Below are positions 33,930 through 49,333 of a stretch of DNA of 64,000 nucleotides, one piece after another; positions within the stretch are counted from its first letter, which is position 1, and the number at the start of each line of letters is the position of its first letter. The notes under the pieces were generated by a model, which was not told the DNA's origin, did no database searches, and was given only the letters and a program-made list of their open reading frames with translations. Made by a program: the position numbers and the translations under genes. The DNA comes from Diogma glabrata. Lineage: Eukaryota > Arthropoda > Insecta > Diptera > Cylindrotomidae. The DNA lies in contig OY856188.1 in the NCBI GenBank assembly GCA_963693315.1, positions 100,042,915-100,106,914 of the forward strand. The letters are read 5' to 3'.

Positions 33930-34290
33930 TGTTTTCAGTTTTATATATTTATATATTTGAATTAAATGAAAGTTTATCATTTAAAATTACATTTTGTTGG
34001 GTTTTAAATCCCTTGGAAATTTCCAACTCATCAAGTGATTCTTTTAAAGATCCTTGGCTACATAAATGTAAAGCCTTCAATTTTTTTTTAAAGTGGTGTA
34101 GCTATTGTTATTAACTATGTAAATGGTTTGCAAAAATAAACTTTAAATTTTGTTTATTTTTCTTCTAAGGCAGGTATTCCTTAAATCAGTCTTTAAAACA
34201 TTTTCCGGTTTTCCCGATATAAAATTTTTCACAAAAATCACAATCAATTTTGTAAATTATTGAGCATGATTCTAATTGGATATTTAATTT
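33930..34290 (-). pseudogene. Penelope-like GIY-YIG fragment
   Basis: Minus strand near 34250-34195 reads IIYKIDCDFCEKFYIGKTGK and then CFKD and FKEYL, a GIY-YIG domain with its C-x-x-C pair; further on are FKKKLKALHLCSQGSLKESL and FKTQQNVILNDKL. It is a different family from the neighbouring inverted pair, with stops. Confidence 0.7.
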
Positions 34291-34606
34291 TGGTTTCAAT
34301 TCTTTATATAAAATATCTTTTAGGATTTCATACTTATATTTTTTTAAGTAGTTCCTTATAATATTAGGCTATGATTTGTATATTCCATTTTATCAAATAT
34401 TATTTAATATAAGTGGTTACAAGGAAATTTAAATAAATTAATTTTCTTGGCGGTGTATTTAGTCGTTAACACAGTGTACTTATTATGAACTATGTACCTA
34501 TTATGTATCCTACAAATATATTTAGAATTAATGCTTTGCTGATACCTATAATATAATTAAAAATATTTTTTTAGATTTCGTTTAGCAAATATCCCAAAAA
34601 ATAAAT

Positions 34607-35850
34607 ATGCCACGAGGAGTTCATACTTTTTAAAGAAAAAGTTGGTTCCAGCAGAGAAAGACCAAATCTATAAATATGTTACAAAACCCGATGATATCCA
34701 AGGTTCATCAAAAGAAACTGATTATCACGTTGATGCAACGAATGTTTCAGAGAATATTGGCTCATCTTCGGAAAGCAACAGCAACAATACAGAATTAATA
34801 ATAATAACCTATGATGACGAATTAGAAAGGAATAATGAAAATGACAGTGATAATGCCGCTAATGCTTCTACTATCGAAGACAGTATTTGCATGGGTGAAT
34901 CACTTCAGGACTTAAGAGATGTATCACATTGGAATATACTCGTCTCTGGTAATGTTCGCATTGAAATCATAAAAAAAGAAAGTGAACATTTTCAAAATAG
35001 AGAAGGGTCGTTTGTTACTGTATCTAGACACGGGTTAGACATAAAAGGTGATGTTCGCCATCTTTCTAAAGAATGGTTTTATAAAATGATGAATAATGGT
35101 GAAAAAATTCTACGGCCAATGATTGTTTATTCTCCTGTAAATAATAACTTGCGTCCTGTATTGCTTCTGTTGTCGTGTATTTGCTGTCACCAATAATAAT
35201 AATACAAAATCAACATTTACTACTGGATATCAGAAGCGGTGGAAACTAAATCCCAAAGTGGCCGAGCATGAAACTTCAAATGAACATCTGGAGAATTTTG
35301 AAAAGTGGAAAACTTTGGAAATGAGGTTAAAAATTCATAAAACGATACGAGACGCAGCCTTGCAATTAATATATAATAAAAAACAGAAGTAAAAACATCT
35401 TTTATCAAGATTATTGGATATAACTTTGTTTTTATCTAAACAAAACCCAGCATTTCATGGACATGATGAAGGACAAAGTTCTTCAAATAAAGGCAATTTC
35501 TTAGAACTAACCAAACTATTGTCAATGTATGATGTAGTGTTAAAAGAACACATTTTGAATTTGGAGCATGGTAAATCACCAAAAGTATCATATTTGTCAC
35601 CAGATATACAAAATGAGTTCATAAATGATTTAGCGATCCACGTAAAGTTTAAGCTTGTCAACGAAATTAAATCGGTTAAATATTTTGGAATTATGTTTGA
35701 TAGCACACCTGACATTTCACATATTGATCAAATGTCAGAAGCGATTCGTTATGTGAAAATTGATGGTAGTAAAGTGGAAATCAAGGAAGTATTCCTTGGA
35801 TTTTTTCCTTTACGTGGAAAAAAGCCGCTGATTTAAGCGATGAAATTCTT
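34607..35850 (+). pseudogene. hAT transposase N-terminal half (ZMYM1-like, TTF zinc finger)
   Basis: Begins at an ATG (34607, MPRGVHTF) with a one-base frameshift to the 34642-35196 frame. That part has a basic start, an acidic Ser/Asn/Glu linker, and the TTF/BED-like DNA-binding region: VRHLSKEWFYKMMNNGEKIL, VYSPVNN, where the following CFCC-type cysteines are frameshifted. 35230-35400 continues GYQKRWKLNPKVAEHETSNE. 35414-35836 reads FHGHDEGQSSSNKGNFLELT and YFGIMFDSTPDISH, the DUF4371 region whose D of FDST is the first catalytic residue of the RNase H-like fold. It ends at DEIL where a DNA insertion interrupts. Confidence 0.88.
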
Positions 35851-36484
35851 ACACTGAAAAAAAAATTGAAGTAATGATAACCTCATCTCGAAGTTAGCAG
35901 TTTATTATTCATGCAAAGAAAAGATATTTACAAACAATTTCACCGTGATTGGGACAACTACTCAGTACTCAGTAACATTTTCCTGATAACAGAATGAGGT
36001 GTAATTAAAATATAAAGTGCTATCCAATATAACAGTAGTTGAATAAAGTTAATAACTATTTCCATGAAAACATATTTCTTTGGCCTTATATCATGAATTT
36101 TACTTCGGTCTGAAAGACCTAAGTATTACATTCATGAGCTCAAAGTGAAATTCTTACCCCCACTTTTTTTGACATTTCTCGACGTTTTAGGACCTCCTGG
36201 CCGGCCGGCCGTCATTACCTACGCTGCAGGGAAAACCACTGGAGGGATTTCAAAAATTTTTTTTTCTAAAAATAGGTATACTCAAGGGACAGGTCCGAAA
36301 GGACGCTGTGTTCGATAACTGTACCGGAAGTGTGTCAAAAAAATCATTAAGTGTGTCAAAACAAGGAAATTTGCATATTTTTGGCTTAAAAAACGTTCAT
36401 TTAAAGTGATTACGAGTAGGAACATTGAGAGGAGAAAACTTGATGGTCGGGATTGGTATGTGAAATCAAAAACTAGATTATTGC

Positions 36485-37090
36485 ATTATAAGTTTGTCAA
36501 AAAAAAGTTGTCAAGTGTGTCAAAAGAAAGATTTTTATTTATTTTTTTACCTAATTTTTTGGAAAAAATATAAAATTAATTGTTTGTTTGAAATGAAGTT
36601 TTATTATTATTATTGAGAATTATGGCATTATAAGTTTGTCAAAAAAGTGTTGTCAAGTGTGTCAAAAGAAAGATTTTTATTTTTTTTTACCCAATTTTTT
36701 GGAAATAAAATTGTTTGTTTGAAATGAAATTTTATTATTATTATTGAGAATTATGGCATTATAAGTTTGTCAACAAAATGTTGTCAAGTGTGTCAAAAGA
36801 TTTTTTTTTAGTTTTTTACCCAATTTTTTGGAAAAAAAATAAATTGTTTGTTTGAAATGAAATTTTATTATTATTATTGAGAATTATGGCATTATAAGTT
36901 TGTCAAAAAATGTTGTCAAGTGTGTCAAAAGAAAGGTTTTTATTTATTTTTTACCCAATTATTTTAGAAAAAAATAAAATTAATAGTTCGTATGACATGA
37001 TATTTTATTATTATTATAGAGAATTATGGCATTATAAGTTTGTCAAAAAATAATGTCAAGTGTGTCAAAAAATGATTTCATTTAATTTTT
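36485..37090. repeat. Five-unit tandem repeat, 131-142 bp period
   Basis: Units start ATTATAAGTTTGTCAA at 36485, 36627, 36758, 36891 and 37031 and contain TTGTCAAGTGTGTCAAAA. Period varies through poly-A/T length changes. A related GTGTGTCAAAA stretch precedes the first unit. Confidence 0.9.
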
Positions 37091-37149
37091 TAGCCAATAT
37101 TTTGGGAAAAAAAATGTAGCTGTTTTTATGACGTAAATGTAATTTAAAA

Positions 37150-37580
37150 TGAAATTGGACATGGAAATTTTTGAATTTGTTGTAGTTTTTGAAATATTTT
37201 TGGAATTTTGAAGAAGTTTGTTATTTTGATTTTGTAATAATTTTTGCAATAGTTTTAGAATTTCGGCAAAAGTTTTAATTTTTGATTTTGTAAGAATTTT
37301 TGAAATATTTTTAGAATTTTGAAAAATTTTTAATTTTTGATATTATTATAATTTTTGGAATTTTGAAAAAAGTTTGAATTTTTGATTTTGTAATAATTTT
37401 TGCAATATGTTTAGAATTTTGGAAAAAGTTTCAATTTTTAAGAATTTTTGAAATATTATTGGAATTTAGAAAATATTTAAATATTTGATTTTATTCTAAT
37501 ATTTGGAATATTTTTGGAATTTTGAAAAAGTTTGATTTTATTTAATTTAACAATATTTTTGGAATTTTGATTATAATTTT
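37150..37580. repeat. Degenerate repeats of TTTTTGAAATATTTTTGGAATTTTG type
   Basis: Roughly 60-base units of the pattern GTTTGAATTTTTGATTTTG followed by TAATAATTTTTG and AATTTTGGAAAAAG, about seven times with drift. AT-rich, non-coding. Confidence 0.7.
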
Positions 37581-38004
37581 CCGGCAACGTATTGATGTTT
37601 CGTGTTAGTTTTGTAATAAATTTTTAAACAGAGATAAAAAACTTGTACTTCAACAAAGAGTTATGTTTGATGTACATCGCTGCCCAAAACTAAAAACCAT
37701 GTCCTCATAAAAGTTTTTTGCCGAAAACTATATCAAAATCCTTAACCCAGACCGAAGTCTTGATATCTCAGAGCTGTGAGATTTCAGCCCCTCCATAGTT
37801 TCATTTTAAAATTTAAGTATTTCAGATTAATTGAACTATATTTTATTTTCACATAAATATTTCATGTGATTGTCTCAACTGCATCGGCTTATCATTGTAC
37901 GGTTGTTGAATCAATCTCGTATTTCGATTCGCCATATCTGCCCGCACGGTGAGGTTGAGACAACTGCATCTCGATTGGAAATAGGACATGTTTTTTTCAG
38001 TGTA

Positions 38005-39152
38005 AAATCTTGAAAATGATGGTATAGATGTTATGAATTGTCGCTCCCAAAGGTTATGATAATGCAGCTGTTATGAGTAGTATACATAGAGAAGTGCAAG
38101 CTATTATTAAAGCAAAAAATAAAAAAGCAATTTTTGTGGGCTGCAAAGATCATTCAATTAATTTATACGGCCAACTCTCGTCAGTGGAAGCCATTTTTAC
38201 ATGTTTTTCTGCTTCGACTAGCCGCTGGGAAGTACTTGCTAAACACAACAAAGCAACTGTTAAAATACTCTTAACAGCGCATTGGAGTGCTCATTATGCT
38301 GCAGTAAAAGTATTGGCCGAAAACTTTGATGGGGTTGTGGCTGAAATTGAGAAGTTAAGTGATCAACAAGAAAATGTAGACACTAGAGGCGCTGCACAGA
38401 ACCTTATCAATGCAGCATGTGATTTTTCGTTTCTTTGCTATCTTTTGTTTTGGAATGATATTCTAAGAGAAATAATATCTGTGCTCAGATTAGATTGCAA
38501 AGCACGGGTTTGAATATTGATCAATTAGCTACAAAAATAGAGTCAATTCATAACGAAGTCTCATTGTAGAAGAGGCAATAGATCTTGCTGCGAAAAAATC
38601 GGAGGACTATGACATTCCAATGGAAAGCCGAATTCGTCATAAAAACGCAAAAAACGAATGAGTGGTGAGTTTGCACCTGATGTTGGACTGACACTGAGAG
38701 CTCAACTTAAAAAGGACATGTTGGAATGTCTTGACCGATTCTGTGTTGAACTCCGAACTAGACTGAAGTCAGTTTAAAATTTAGCTTCATTGTTCGAGGT
38801 TGTGCAGACAAACACTTAGCTTTTGGCGAACAGTGAAGAGTTAAAATTATCGGTATCAAAATTTACTGGTTTTTATGATGCGGTATTGGCAACAGAACTC
38901 CTCATAGAGATACAAAGGGTGAGGAGGCATTTAAAAGCGGCCAATGATACAGTTTCTAACTGGGTGTACCTAGACTTTTTGAAATTCATCGTAGAATGGG
39001 ATTTTTTAGAATTTCTTCCGAATCTTACGGTAGCACTAAAGTTATTTATGACTATTTGCGTATTAGTGGCTTCGTGTGAGAGGAGTTTCAGCAAATTAAA
39101 ATTAGTTAAAAATTACTTGCGGGCTTATAATAATAATGCTCATTTGTATTAA
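38005..39152 (+). pseudogene. hAT transposase C-terminal half
   Basis: Continues after the insertion with ENDGIDVMNC and GYDNAAVMSSIHREVQAII (GYDNA: the second catalytic aspartate region). 38073-38513 reads KAIFVGCKDHSINLYGQ and TSRWEVLAKH, then HWSAHYAAVK, matching ZMYM1-like/hAT transposases. 38520-38790 is frameshifted (LDCKARV onward, IDLAAKKSEDYDIPMESRIR). 38823-39152 holds the dimerisation domain: LKLFMTICVLVASCERSFSK with the conserved C/S-x-E-R-S-F-S, then LKLVKNYLRA. Several stops divide it, so it is dead, but most of the protein is recognisable. Confidence 0.9.
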
Positions 39153-39311
39153 TTAAAAAAAATTATAAATTACGTTTATCGGCTTTTTATTATTATTGAC
39201 AGTTTTTATTTTTGGGGTGACACCACAATATCCGCCCCGGGTGCCACCCATGCTAGCTACGCCACTGACAAAAAGCATTTATGGATTTAATAATATTTTT
39301 TTGTAATATAT

Positions 39312-43204
<3,893 letters not shown>

Positions 43205-44145
43205 GACATATGCTTTAATCGAGCGCGTTATATTGTTTTACTGTCCCTCTAACCGTTACAAGCTGTATAGTTTGTTTTAGATTATCCTCAAATTGACCCC
43301 ACCTTGTGTTCCGGGGTACCGAATCAGTTGTGATTCCCCTTTCATACAATCCAGTTCTAACAGAATCATTCTATGATCCGACAAGAAGTGCTCATTAGAG
43401 ACTTCAGTTCTTTATGAACTGTTCTACATTGGTTCTTCCTACCGTTAAATATAATACTCGCTGTCTTGAACTTGTGAAAAAAGTGAGTCTGTCCCCGACG
43501 TTAAACACGCTTTGATTTTCTTTAATTAAAAATTCTAAAAGAAACTCACCTCTTTGGTCTGTATCCGTACTTTACCTTTCTTGTTGTGAGCATTTGCATC
43601 ACACCCGATGATGAGAAGCCACTTCTTCTTGTTGCACCATACCATCAGCTCCTGTACCTCTGTAGACGTAATCAGTACCCCGTATACCCTGTATGCTGTA
43701 AGCAGAATGCTGATGCTACCACTAACTAACGGCAAATGTTTCCAAGTGTGATGGTAGTTAATATGGCTATCAAGTCCATGGTAAGAAAATCTGCAAGACA
43801 AATTTAATTAATTTTGTTTAATCATAATACACGGTCTAGGTAAGTTTGCATTAGTATCCCAACCTTTGCGTCACCCTGTTTTTCTGAATCCAGATTTCCT
43901 GTATAAGCGTGAGACCTAGCTGTTTCTTAGTGAATGTTCCGGCTGCTATGGCGTGGTGGATATTGACTTGAGCCACGTGCAAGCTCTCTGCGCCTCCATT
44001 AGATGTTGTCGGAGAGGGGTGCATCTGTCCCTTCATCCATCAACAACCTCTCCTCCTCCGTCTGTCTACACGTCTTCGATACCACTGCATTCCTCTGCAA
44101 CGGCAACCTTCTCCTCTTCCACAACCATATTGTGGTGATAGTCTC
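43205..44145 (-). pseudogene. LOA-like LINE, second copy (endonuclease)
   Basis: Minus-strand copy of the family at 10861-14500. From 44036: ESLHVAQVNIHHAIAAG, TFTKKQLGLTLIQEIW; 43801-43535: MVWCNKKKWLLIIGCDANAH with the catalytic D-x-N; 43480-43205: VEQFIKN, then RNTRWGQFEDNLKQTIQLVT. Each block has its partner in the first copy (for example RNTRWDQFEENLKYGLQLVT). Stops and indels are different, so the copies decayed independently. RT and RNase H are absent. Confidence 0.8.
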
Positions 44146-44151
44146 TTTTCT

Positions 44152-45230
44152 TTACCCCAGTTGTATTTTGCTGCAGATCTGTTTGGCGTGAGTGGAAAAC
44201 TTTAAAATGTCGAAACAAAAGTCACGATAGTATTTAAGGTTATCAAATAGATGGTACCGTGGTTCCAGCGATTTTGATCCAATATATGATATATTCCACG
44301 ATTCCAAGTCAGGAGACTGAAGGGACTTTCTGTTACTTTTACAGTGGACTATTCTACGTAATTTTCGGTGAGCCACTTGTTTAGCATGGACCGGTTATTT
44401 ATATATTTATTTATATGGTCACACTTCTCTCGAATAATAATGCAAGTTGATAATAAAGGGATTTCCTCAGCATAGGACACTACTTTTACTTTTGCAGGTG
44501 GTTGTGGTAAACTGAATATGTAGTACTTTAGCAAAGCCAGTCGATCAAAACCCTCTCTATGGTATTCCTTGTTTCTCTTCTGTATGTTTTGACTGTTAAA
44601 TTTGAATTATGTTTGGCAACCTCGGATGTAGCTGATTGTTGTGTTGTTGTTGTAGTGAATTGTTTTTCGTTTGTTTAAGTGTTACGTTGAAATGTTGAAT
44701 ATATCAGCAATAATTTACTGTGAAGTTGTCGAATACTCATGAAAGATCTAGGGCGACCAGAGCAGTGCGATGATGAGGTCGTTTTTGAAGATTTAAAATC
44801 ATTTAAGACCTTCCCTCGTATTAGAAGAGGTATCACTCAACCGGCCTTCCATAGGTCGGTATTTCCAAACTATTTATGAAGTGGTTCAAGTGACTTATTA
44901 TGTATGCTATATAGATAGAGCCTACGTGTTTTAACATAATTGGTGACATATGATCTGGTCCAAGTGCTTTAGACGTCTCTGTGAACTTTATATTGCTCTC
45001 ATGATATCATCTTCTATGATGGAGATTGTATAGCCGTTTAATAGTTTGTCCGAGGTTTTTAGTGCCTGCGTTAAAGCCAGATTGTTCTAGATGCTCCACT
45101 TATCATGTGTATCTTTGTTCACCATTTTCCCTATTTTTGTTGGCATTTCGTCATTTAATATACGGTATTTTACATCGCAGTAAACGAGAGCAAGGCCTCT
45201 AGCCTCCAGAACAAAACTATGCAGAAAGCT
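44152..45230 (-). pseudogene. LINE reverse transcriptase fragment
   Basis: Minus strand. About 45190-44790: weak RT-finger matches (EDDIMRAI, and in another frame SKALGPDHM-like residues). 44534-44349: SLPQPPAKVKVVSYAEEIPL, in which YAEE stands where the catalytic YADD is expected, then LNKWLTEN. 44376-44152: a thumb-like part with LFDNLKYYRDFCFDILKFST. The RT style matches the zinc-finger LINE at 5757-6535. It directly abuts the LOA-like copy. Confidence 0.65.
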
Positions 45231-45469
45231 CATCTTTAACAATAATATTCACGCTGAAATCCAAATGTAGGTAAAAACAACAAACAATTGTCTGTTATGT
45301 TTATTCCAAGTGTTCAACAAACATGTTTGTTAAATATTTTTCAACTAACAACACTTACAAACTGTTCGTTGATTTTAGTTGTTGAATAATTAAAAGTCAA
45401 AAATATAACTGTGGAAAATTAAAAGATTAATGGTCTAAAATGTAGTGAAATTAGTGTAAGAAATAGTGA

Positions 45470-46650
45470 GGGAGGTTGTTGAAATAAAATACACAGTGGA
45501 AAATCCTGATGTGCAAATATTACTATCGGAAACGCATATCACAGAAAATATAGAGGATATTGAGTTGCAAATAAAAGGGTTTAATTATAAACTGCTTATC
45601 TCACTCGAGGCATACAGGACGAGTATCAATTTATATAAAAACTAAAATAAAGTCAAAATCAGTTAATACTTTTATTTTTAGTTGCATCTGGGTTTTATCT
45701 ATATATGTTTGGAAAAAGATGTGAAGCTTATAAAAAGGCATTGTACTCAACCGATAGAACTAGTTGAGATTTATACAAAACCAAGTGCAACAAATATAAA
45801 AATAAAATATAAACGGCTAAAGACGATTACATTCGAAATAAAGTGCCGGCATTCGGCAACGAACAAAAAATAAACGGAGAACTTTAAATGCTTTTGTAAT
45901 GGATGATGAAAAAGCAAAAATGAAGAAATAAATTATATGAAATTCGGGTTAGATGAAGAAAATGACAAATCAAGTATAGCTATGAAACTAAGCAATTTTA
46001 GTTTCATAGCTATAGTGTGGAGGAAATATATAAAGGAATTGCTATTGTATGACTTCCAAGAAATACAAAAGGAGTAAAGGAATCCCCAATAATTTCCCTT
46101 AATGTAGTCTAATATAAATACATATAGGACTACAAATTGACCAAGTGTCAGCCATTGATTTCACATTGATTGGAAACAATCAATAATGACTATACAATCG
46201 TGACTTAGGATAAATATGTTGTTTAATTCAATTGAAAAAATTGAACCGATTCTGATGCAGATAATGAATTTGCTACTACAAGAAGGTAAATTCTTAAACT
46301 GGAAGGAATCAATCGTAATTCCCGTTGGAAAAGTTGCAAATTCAAATAAGGTTGAGGATTAGAGCTATAAACTTATCACCAGTATATGAAAAAATATTTG
46401 AACGTCTTATATCGGATCAACTAAGGAATTTTCAGAAGATAATGGTATACTGGTGGAACATCAGTCTGGTTTTCGTAGTAACGCAGCGTGCATTCATGTG
46501 AGGCAGCAATAAATTGGATAGAAACCGAGTGAAATACAAAATGATATAGGAAGAAAAAGAGTTGCTGTGTTTCTAGATCTAAAGAGAATATTTGCAATGC
46601 AACGTTAGATAAGGTAATCCTAGTAAAAGTACTCCCTGGGGTACTAACGT
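45470..46650 (+). pseudogene. LINE endonuclease and RT fragment
   Basis: Plus strand. 45500-45640: DVQILLSETHITENIEDIEL and IKGFNYKLLIS, the N-terminal endonuclease with its catalytic glutamate in SETH. 46220-46650: LLLQEGKFLNWKESIVIPVG, EDNGILVEHQSGFRSNAACI and RVAVFLDLKRIFA, RT fingers with motif A (FLDLKRxF). The end of the endonuclease and all RT after motif A are missing. Could be the same family as 24240-24800. Confidence 0.7.
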
Positions 46651-47814
46651 ACAATTTTTAATCATTCCAGACTGTAAATCGGCTCGGATAACATGCCCAA
46701 ACCAAGTAATCCTATTGGATACAATTTATTATATCAGGACCGTCAAGATGGTCTCCTCGTCCTTCTTAAGTGGACCAAAATTGTAGCGTAGGATATACCG
46801 CTCAAATACAGATAAATGCGATTTGTAATTTTGTGTAAGGGCTTAAAACAGGCAAAACATGGACAAAATTAGTAACAGCATGAAAACTTTTGGATAAGGA
46901 AATAATATTACGTAAATGATGGGAAACATCAATTAAAGGTGATCCGAGTTACGATAGGGAAATGGGGTGAGCTTTTAGGGGTAGAAAATGGTTTTTCACG
47001 ATTTTCAGCGAAACTACACCTTCTATCGAAAAAAGTAAAAAGTTGTAGGTAGTAAAAAGTTCTATAACTTTTGTTTAACCCATTTTTTCACATAACCTAA
47101 AATTTGCCGTGAAAATCGAATAAAAACGAGAAAAAAGGTCTTTTCGTTTTTAATTTTTATCTTCCACAAAAAAATTTTTTTTCACACAATTTGGCGAAAT
47201 CGTGCCTTATTATGTCCCTAACACGCTGTAATTTTTTGGAATCAAAATATTTCATTTTTACGTTTAAATTTTGATTTTGATTTTAAACCAAAAAAGTGAC
47301 CTCATTTTCACACGAAAATTCTCCTGTGCTGGAAAGTGGAAACAGTTTTTCAAAAAAATTAGTAATCGTTATTTTTGTTAAAACTTCTACTTTTAGATGG
47401 TGTAAAAAAAACTTGACATTACCATGGAAAAAATTTATATTTTATAATAATGAATATTTTTAAACAATCATTGAAAAATAACTCTTTAAAATCAAGTTTA
47501 TTCAGTTTTTCGCATTTCCTGGAAAATGTTTGTGTTATGTTAATGTTTATGTTTTTTACACCATCCAAAAGTAGACGTTTCAACAAAAATAAAGATTACT
47601 GATTTTTGAAGTAAAACTTCTTTAGGCGCGTTATGAGAATTTTGCAACGGAAGTATAAAAAACGAATATAATATTCGGCAAATATACGATACAATTCGAT
47701 TATGACACACATATAAATGTCAAGTCATTTATTTGTTCATTTGCTATTATATTTTTTATTTACTTATTCAGTCTCGTACTAAATGTTATATGAGTTGGAT
47801 GTGTCGATTGTAGA

Positions 47815-48465
47815 TGGTGGTCATGGTGTGGTCATGGTGGTCATGGTGGTCATGGTGGCCATGGTTGACATAGTGGTAATAGTGATCACCTTCAGGTCAC
47901 GGTGGTCATGGTGGTCATGGTGTTCATGGTGATCATGGTGGTCATGGTGGTCAAGGTGGTCATGGCGGTCATGGTGGTCATGGTGGTCATAGTGGTCATG
48001 GTGGTCATAGTGGTCATGGTGGTTATGGTAGTCACGGTGGTCATGGTGGTCACTGTGGTCATGGTGGTCATGGTGTTTAGGGTGGTCATGATGGTCATGT
48101 TGATCACGGCGGTCATGGTGATCATGGTGGTTAAGGTGGTCTGGGTGGTCATGGTGGTCATGGTGGTCATGGTGGTTATGGTTGTCATAGTGGTTATGGT
48201 GGTCATGGTTGTAATGGTGTTAACGGTGGTCATGGTGGGGTCCACGATGGTCATGGTGGTTATGGTAGTCATAGTGGTCATGGTGTTCACGGTGGTCATG
48301 ATGGTCATGGTGCTCACGGTGGTCTTGATGGTCATGTTGGTTATGGCGGTCATGGTGGTCATGGTGGTAATGGTGGTCACGGTGGTCATGGTGGTCATGG
48401 TGTTCACGGTAGTCATGATGGTCGTGGTAGTGTCACGGTGGTCATGGTGGTCATGGTGCTTAGAG
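47815..48465. repeat. 9-bp minisatellite, GGTGGTCAT type
   Basis: About 70 imperfect units of CATGGTGGT on the plus strand with common GTTCAC, AGTCAC and GGTTAT variants. Frames read Val-Met, Thr-Met or Gly-His repeats and are all open by virtue of the repeat, so no protein is proposed. Confidence 0.95.
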
Positions 48466-48564
48466 TTTGCATCCCGGGCTTTCCCGGGTGGGAAAAAATA
48501 TTTGTGTTGATTAAACTTGTTTTGTTAAATAGAAAATTTAGTACGTGTAATCTTTGCACGCGGT

Positions 48565-49020
48565 TGAAATAAATTTCTTTGGCTACTGTCGCAGGTATTA
48601 AAAATAGATGAAATATAAAATAAATATGTCATATTTCAATTTAGAGTTGCATTTTTGATAATATAATTCACGGCAAGTGTAATAAAAAGCAATATTTACA
48701 TAATGTATTACAAAGTCAATTCAATTATTAGCATAATTGAAATATGAAATTATAGGTTTATGACAAATTTGCTAAATTTATTGAAAAATGCATCAATTGT
48801 TGTACCAATTGTTAAATTAAGTGGATATGTATTCATTGTGAAATTTAATTTGTAATACGTTGTAAGACTTTGTAAAACATGTAAATATGGCTTTTTATTA
48901 CACATTGTTGTAAATTATATTATCAAGAATATTAGAAAGAAACTCTAAATTTCAATATGACATATCTATTTTATTTTATATTTAATATTTTTAGTAATAC
49001 CTGCTGCAGTGGCCACAGAA
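48565..49020. repeat. Inner inverted repeat, arms about 200 bp
   Basis: Left arm carries TTGGCTACTGTCGCAGGTAT and AATATGTCATATTTCAATTT; the right arm has their complements (ATACCTGCTGCAGTGGCCA and AAATTTCAATATGACATAT). The arms extend inward almost to the centre near 48790. Confidence 0.85.
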
Positions 49021-49333
49021 GTTTTACTTCAACAGCGTGTAAGGGTTACGCACTTCATTTTTTTTAAAATTGTTTCCAGCACAGAAGAATTTTCGTGTGA
49101 AAATCAAGTCAATTTTTTGGTTTAAAATCAAAATCAAACATAAAAATAAATATTTTGATTCCAAAAAATTACAGCGTATTAGGGACATAATAAAGTACGT
49201 TTTCGCCAAATTGTGTGAAAAAAAATGATTTTGTGGGAGATAAAAATTTAAACTGAAAAGACCTTTTTTCTCGGTTTTTTCGATTTTCACGGCAAATTTT
49301 AGGTTATGTGAAAAAATGGCTTATATAAAAGTT

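Larger units (their letters stand above)
35852..38002. mobile_element. 2151-bp TA-flanked DNA insertion in the hAT transposase
   Basis: Inverted ends CACTGAAAAAAA (35852) and TTTTTTTCAGTG (to 38002), with TA on each side (35850-35851; 38003-38004), as in Tc1/mariner-type insertions. It separates DEIL from ENDGIDVMNC of the same transposase. No transposase of its own is recognised. It holds a GC-richer block (36160-36330), five tandem units of about 131-142 bp (36485-37090), and a run of about 60-bp degenerate repeats (37150-37580). Confidence 0.75.
28474..39267 (+). mobile_element. 10.8-kb hAT transposon with satellite array and nested insertions
   Basis: Ends are CAGAGGCGTAGCTAG (28474-28488) and CTAGCTACGCCACTG (39253-39267), a 15-bp inverted repeat with one mismatch. 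The flanking 8-bp duplication ACAAAAAG is perfect (28466-28473; 39268-39275), the hAT hallmark. Inside, both ends carry CCCCGGGTG..CACCC and GGGGTGACACC subterminal motifs. Contents left to right: G-rich run, 77-bp satellite, TTACCC-ended repeat segment, Penelope inverted pair, 182-bp duplication, Penelope fragment, transposase part 1, 2151-bp insertion, transposase part 2. The plus strand is assigned from the transposase. Confidence 0.93.

Noticed and set aside
34642..39152. Host ZMYM1-like gene
   Set aside because: The similarity lies inside a hAT element with matched ends and target duplication, with multiple stops; it is the element's transposase.
46655..46810. Possible RTE-like LINE C-terminus on the minus strand (NRITWFGHVIRADLQSG-like residues)
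   Set aside because: Only about 17 residues are suggestive and neighbouring sequence does not extend the match.
47892..48510. Val-Met and Thr-Met repeat proteins
   Set aside because: All frames of a 9-bp repeat without TAA/TAG/TGA stay open; no start context or flanking domain.
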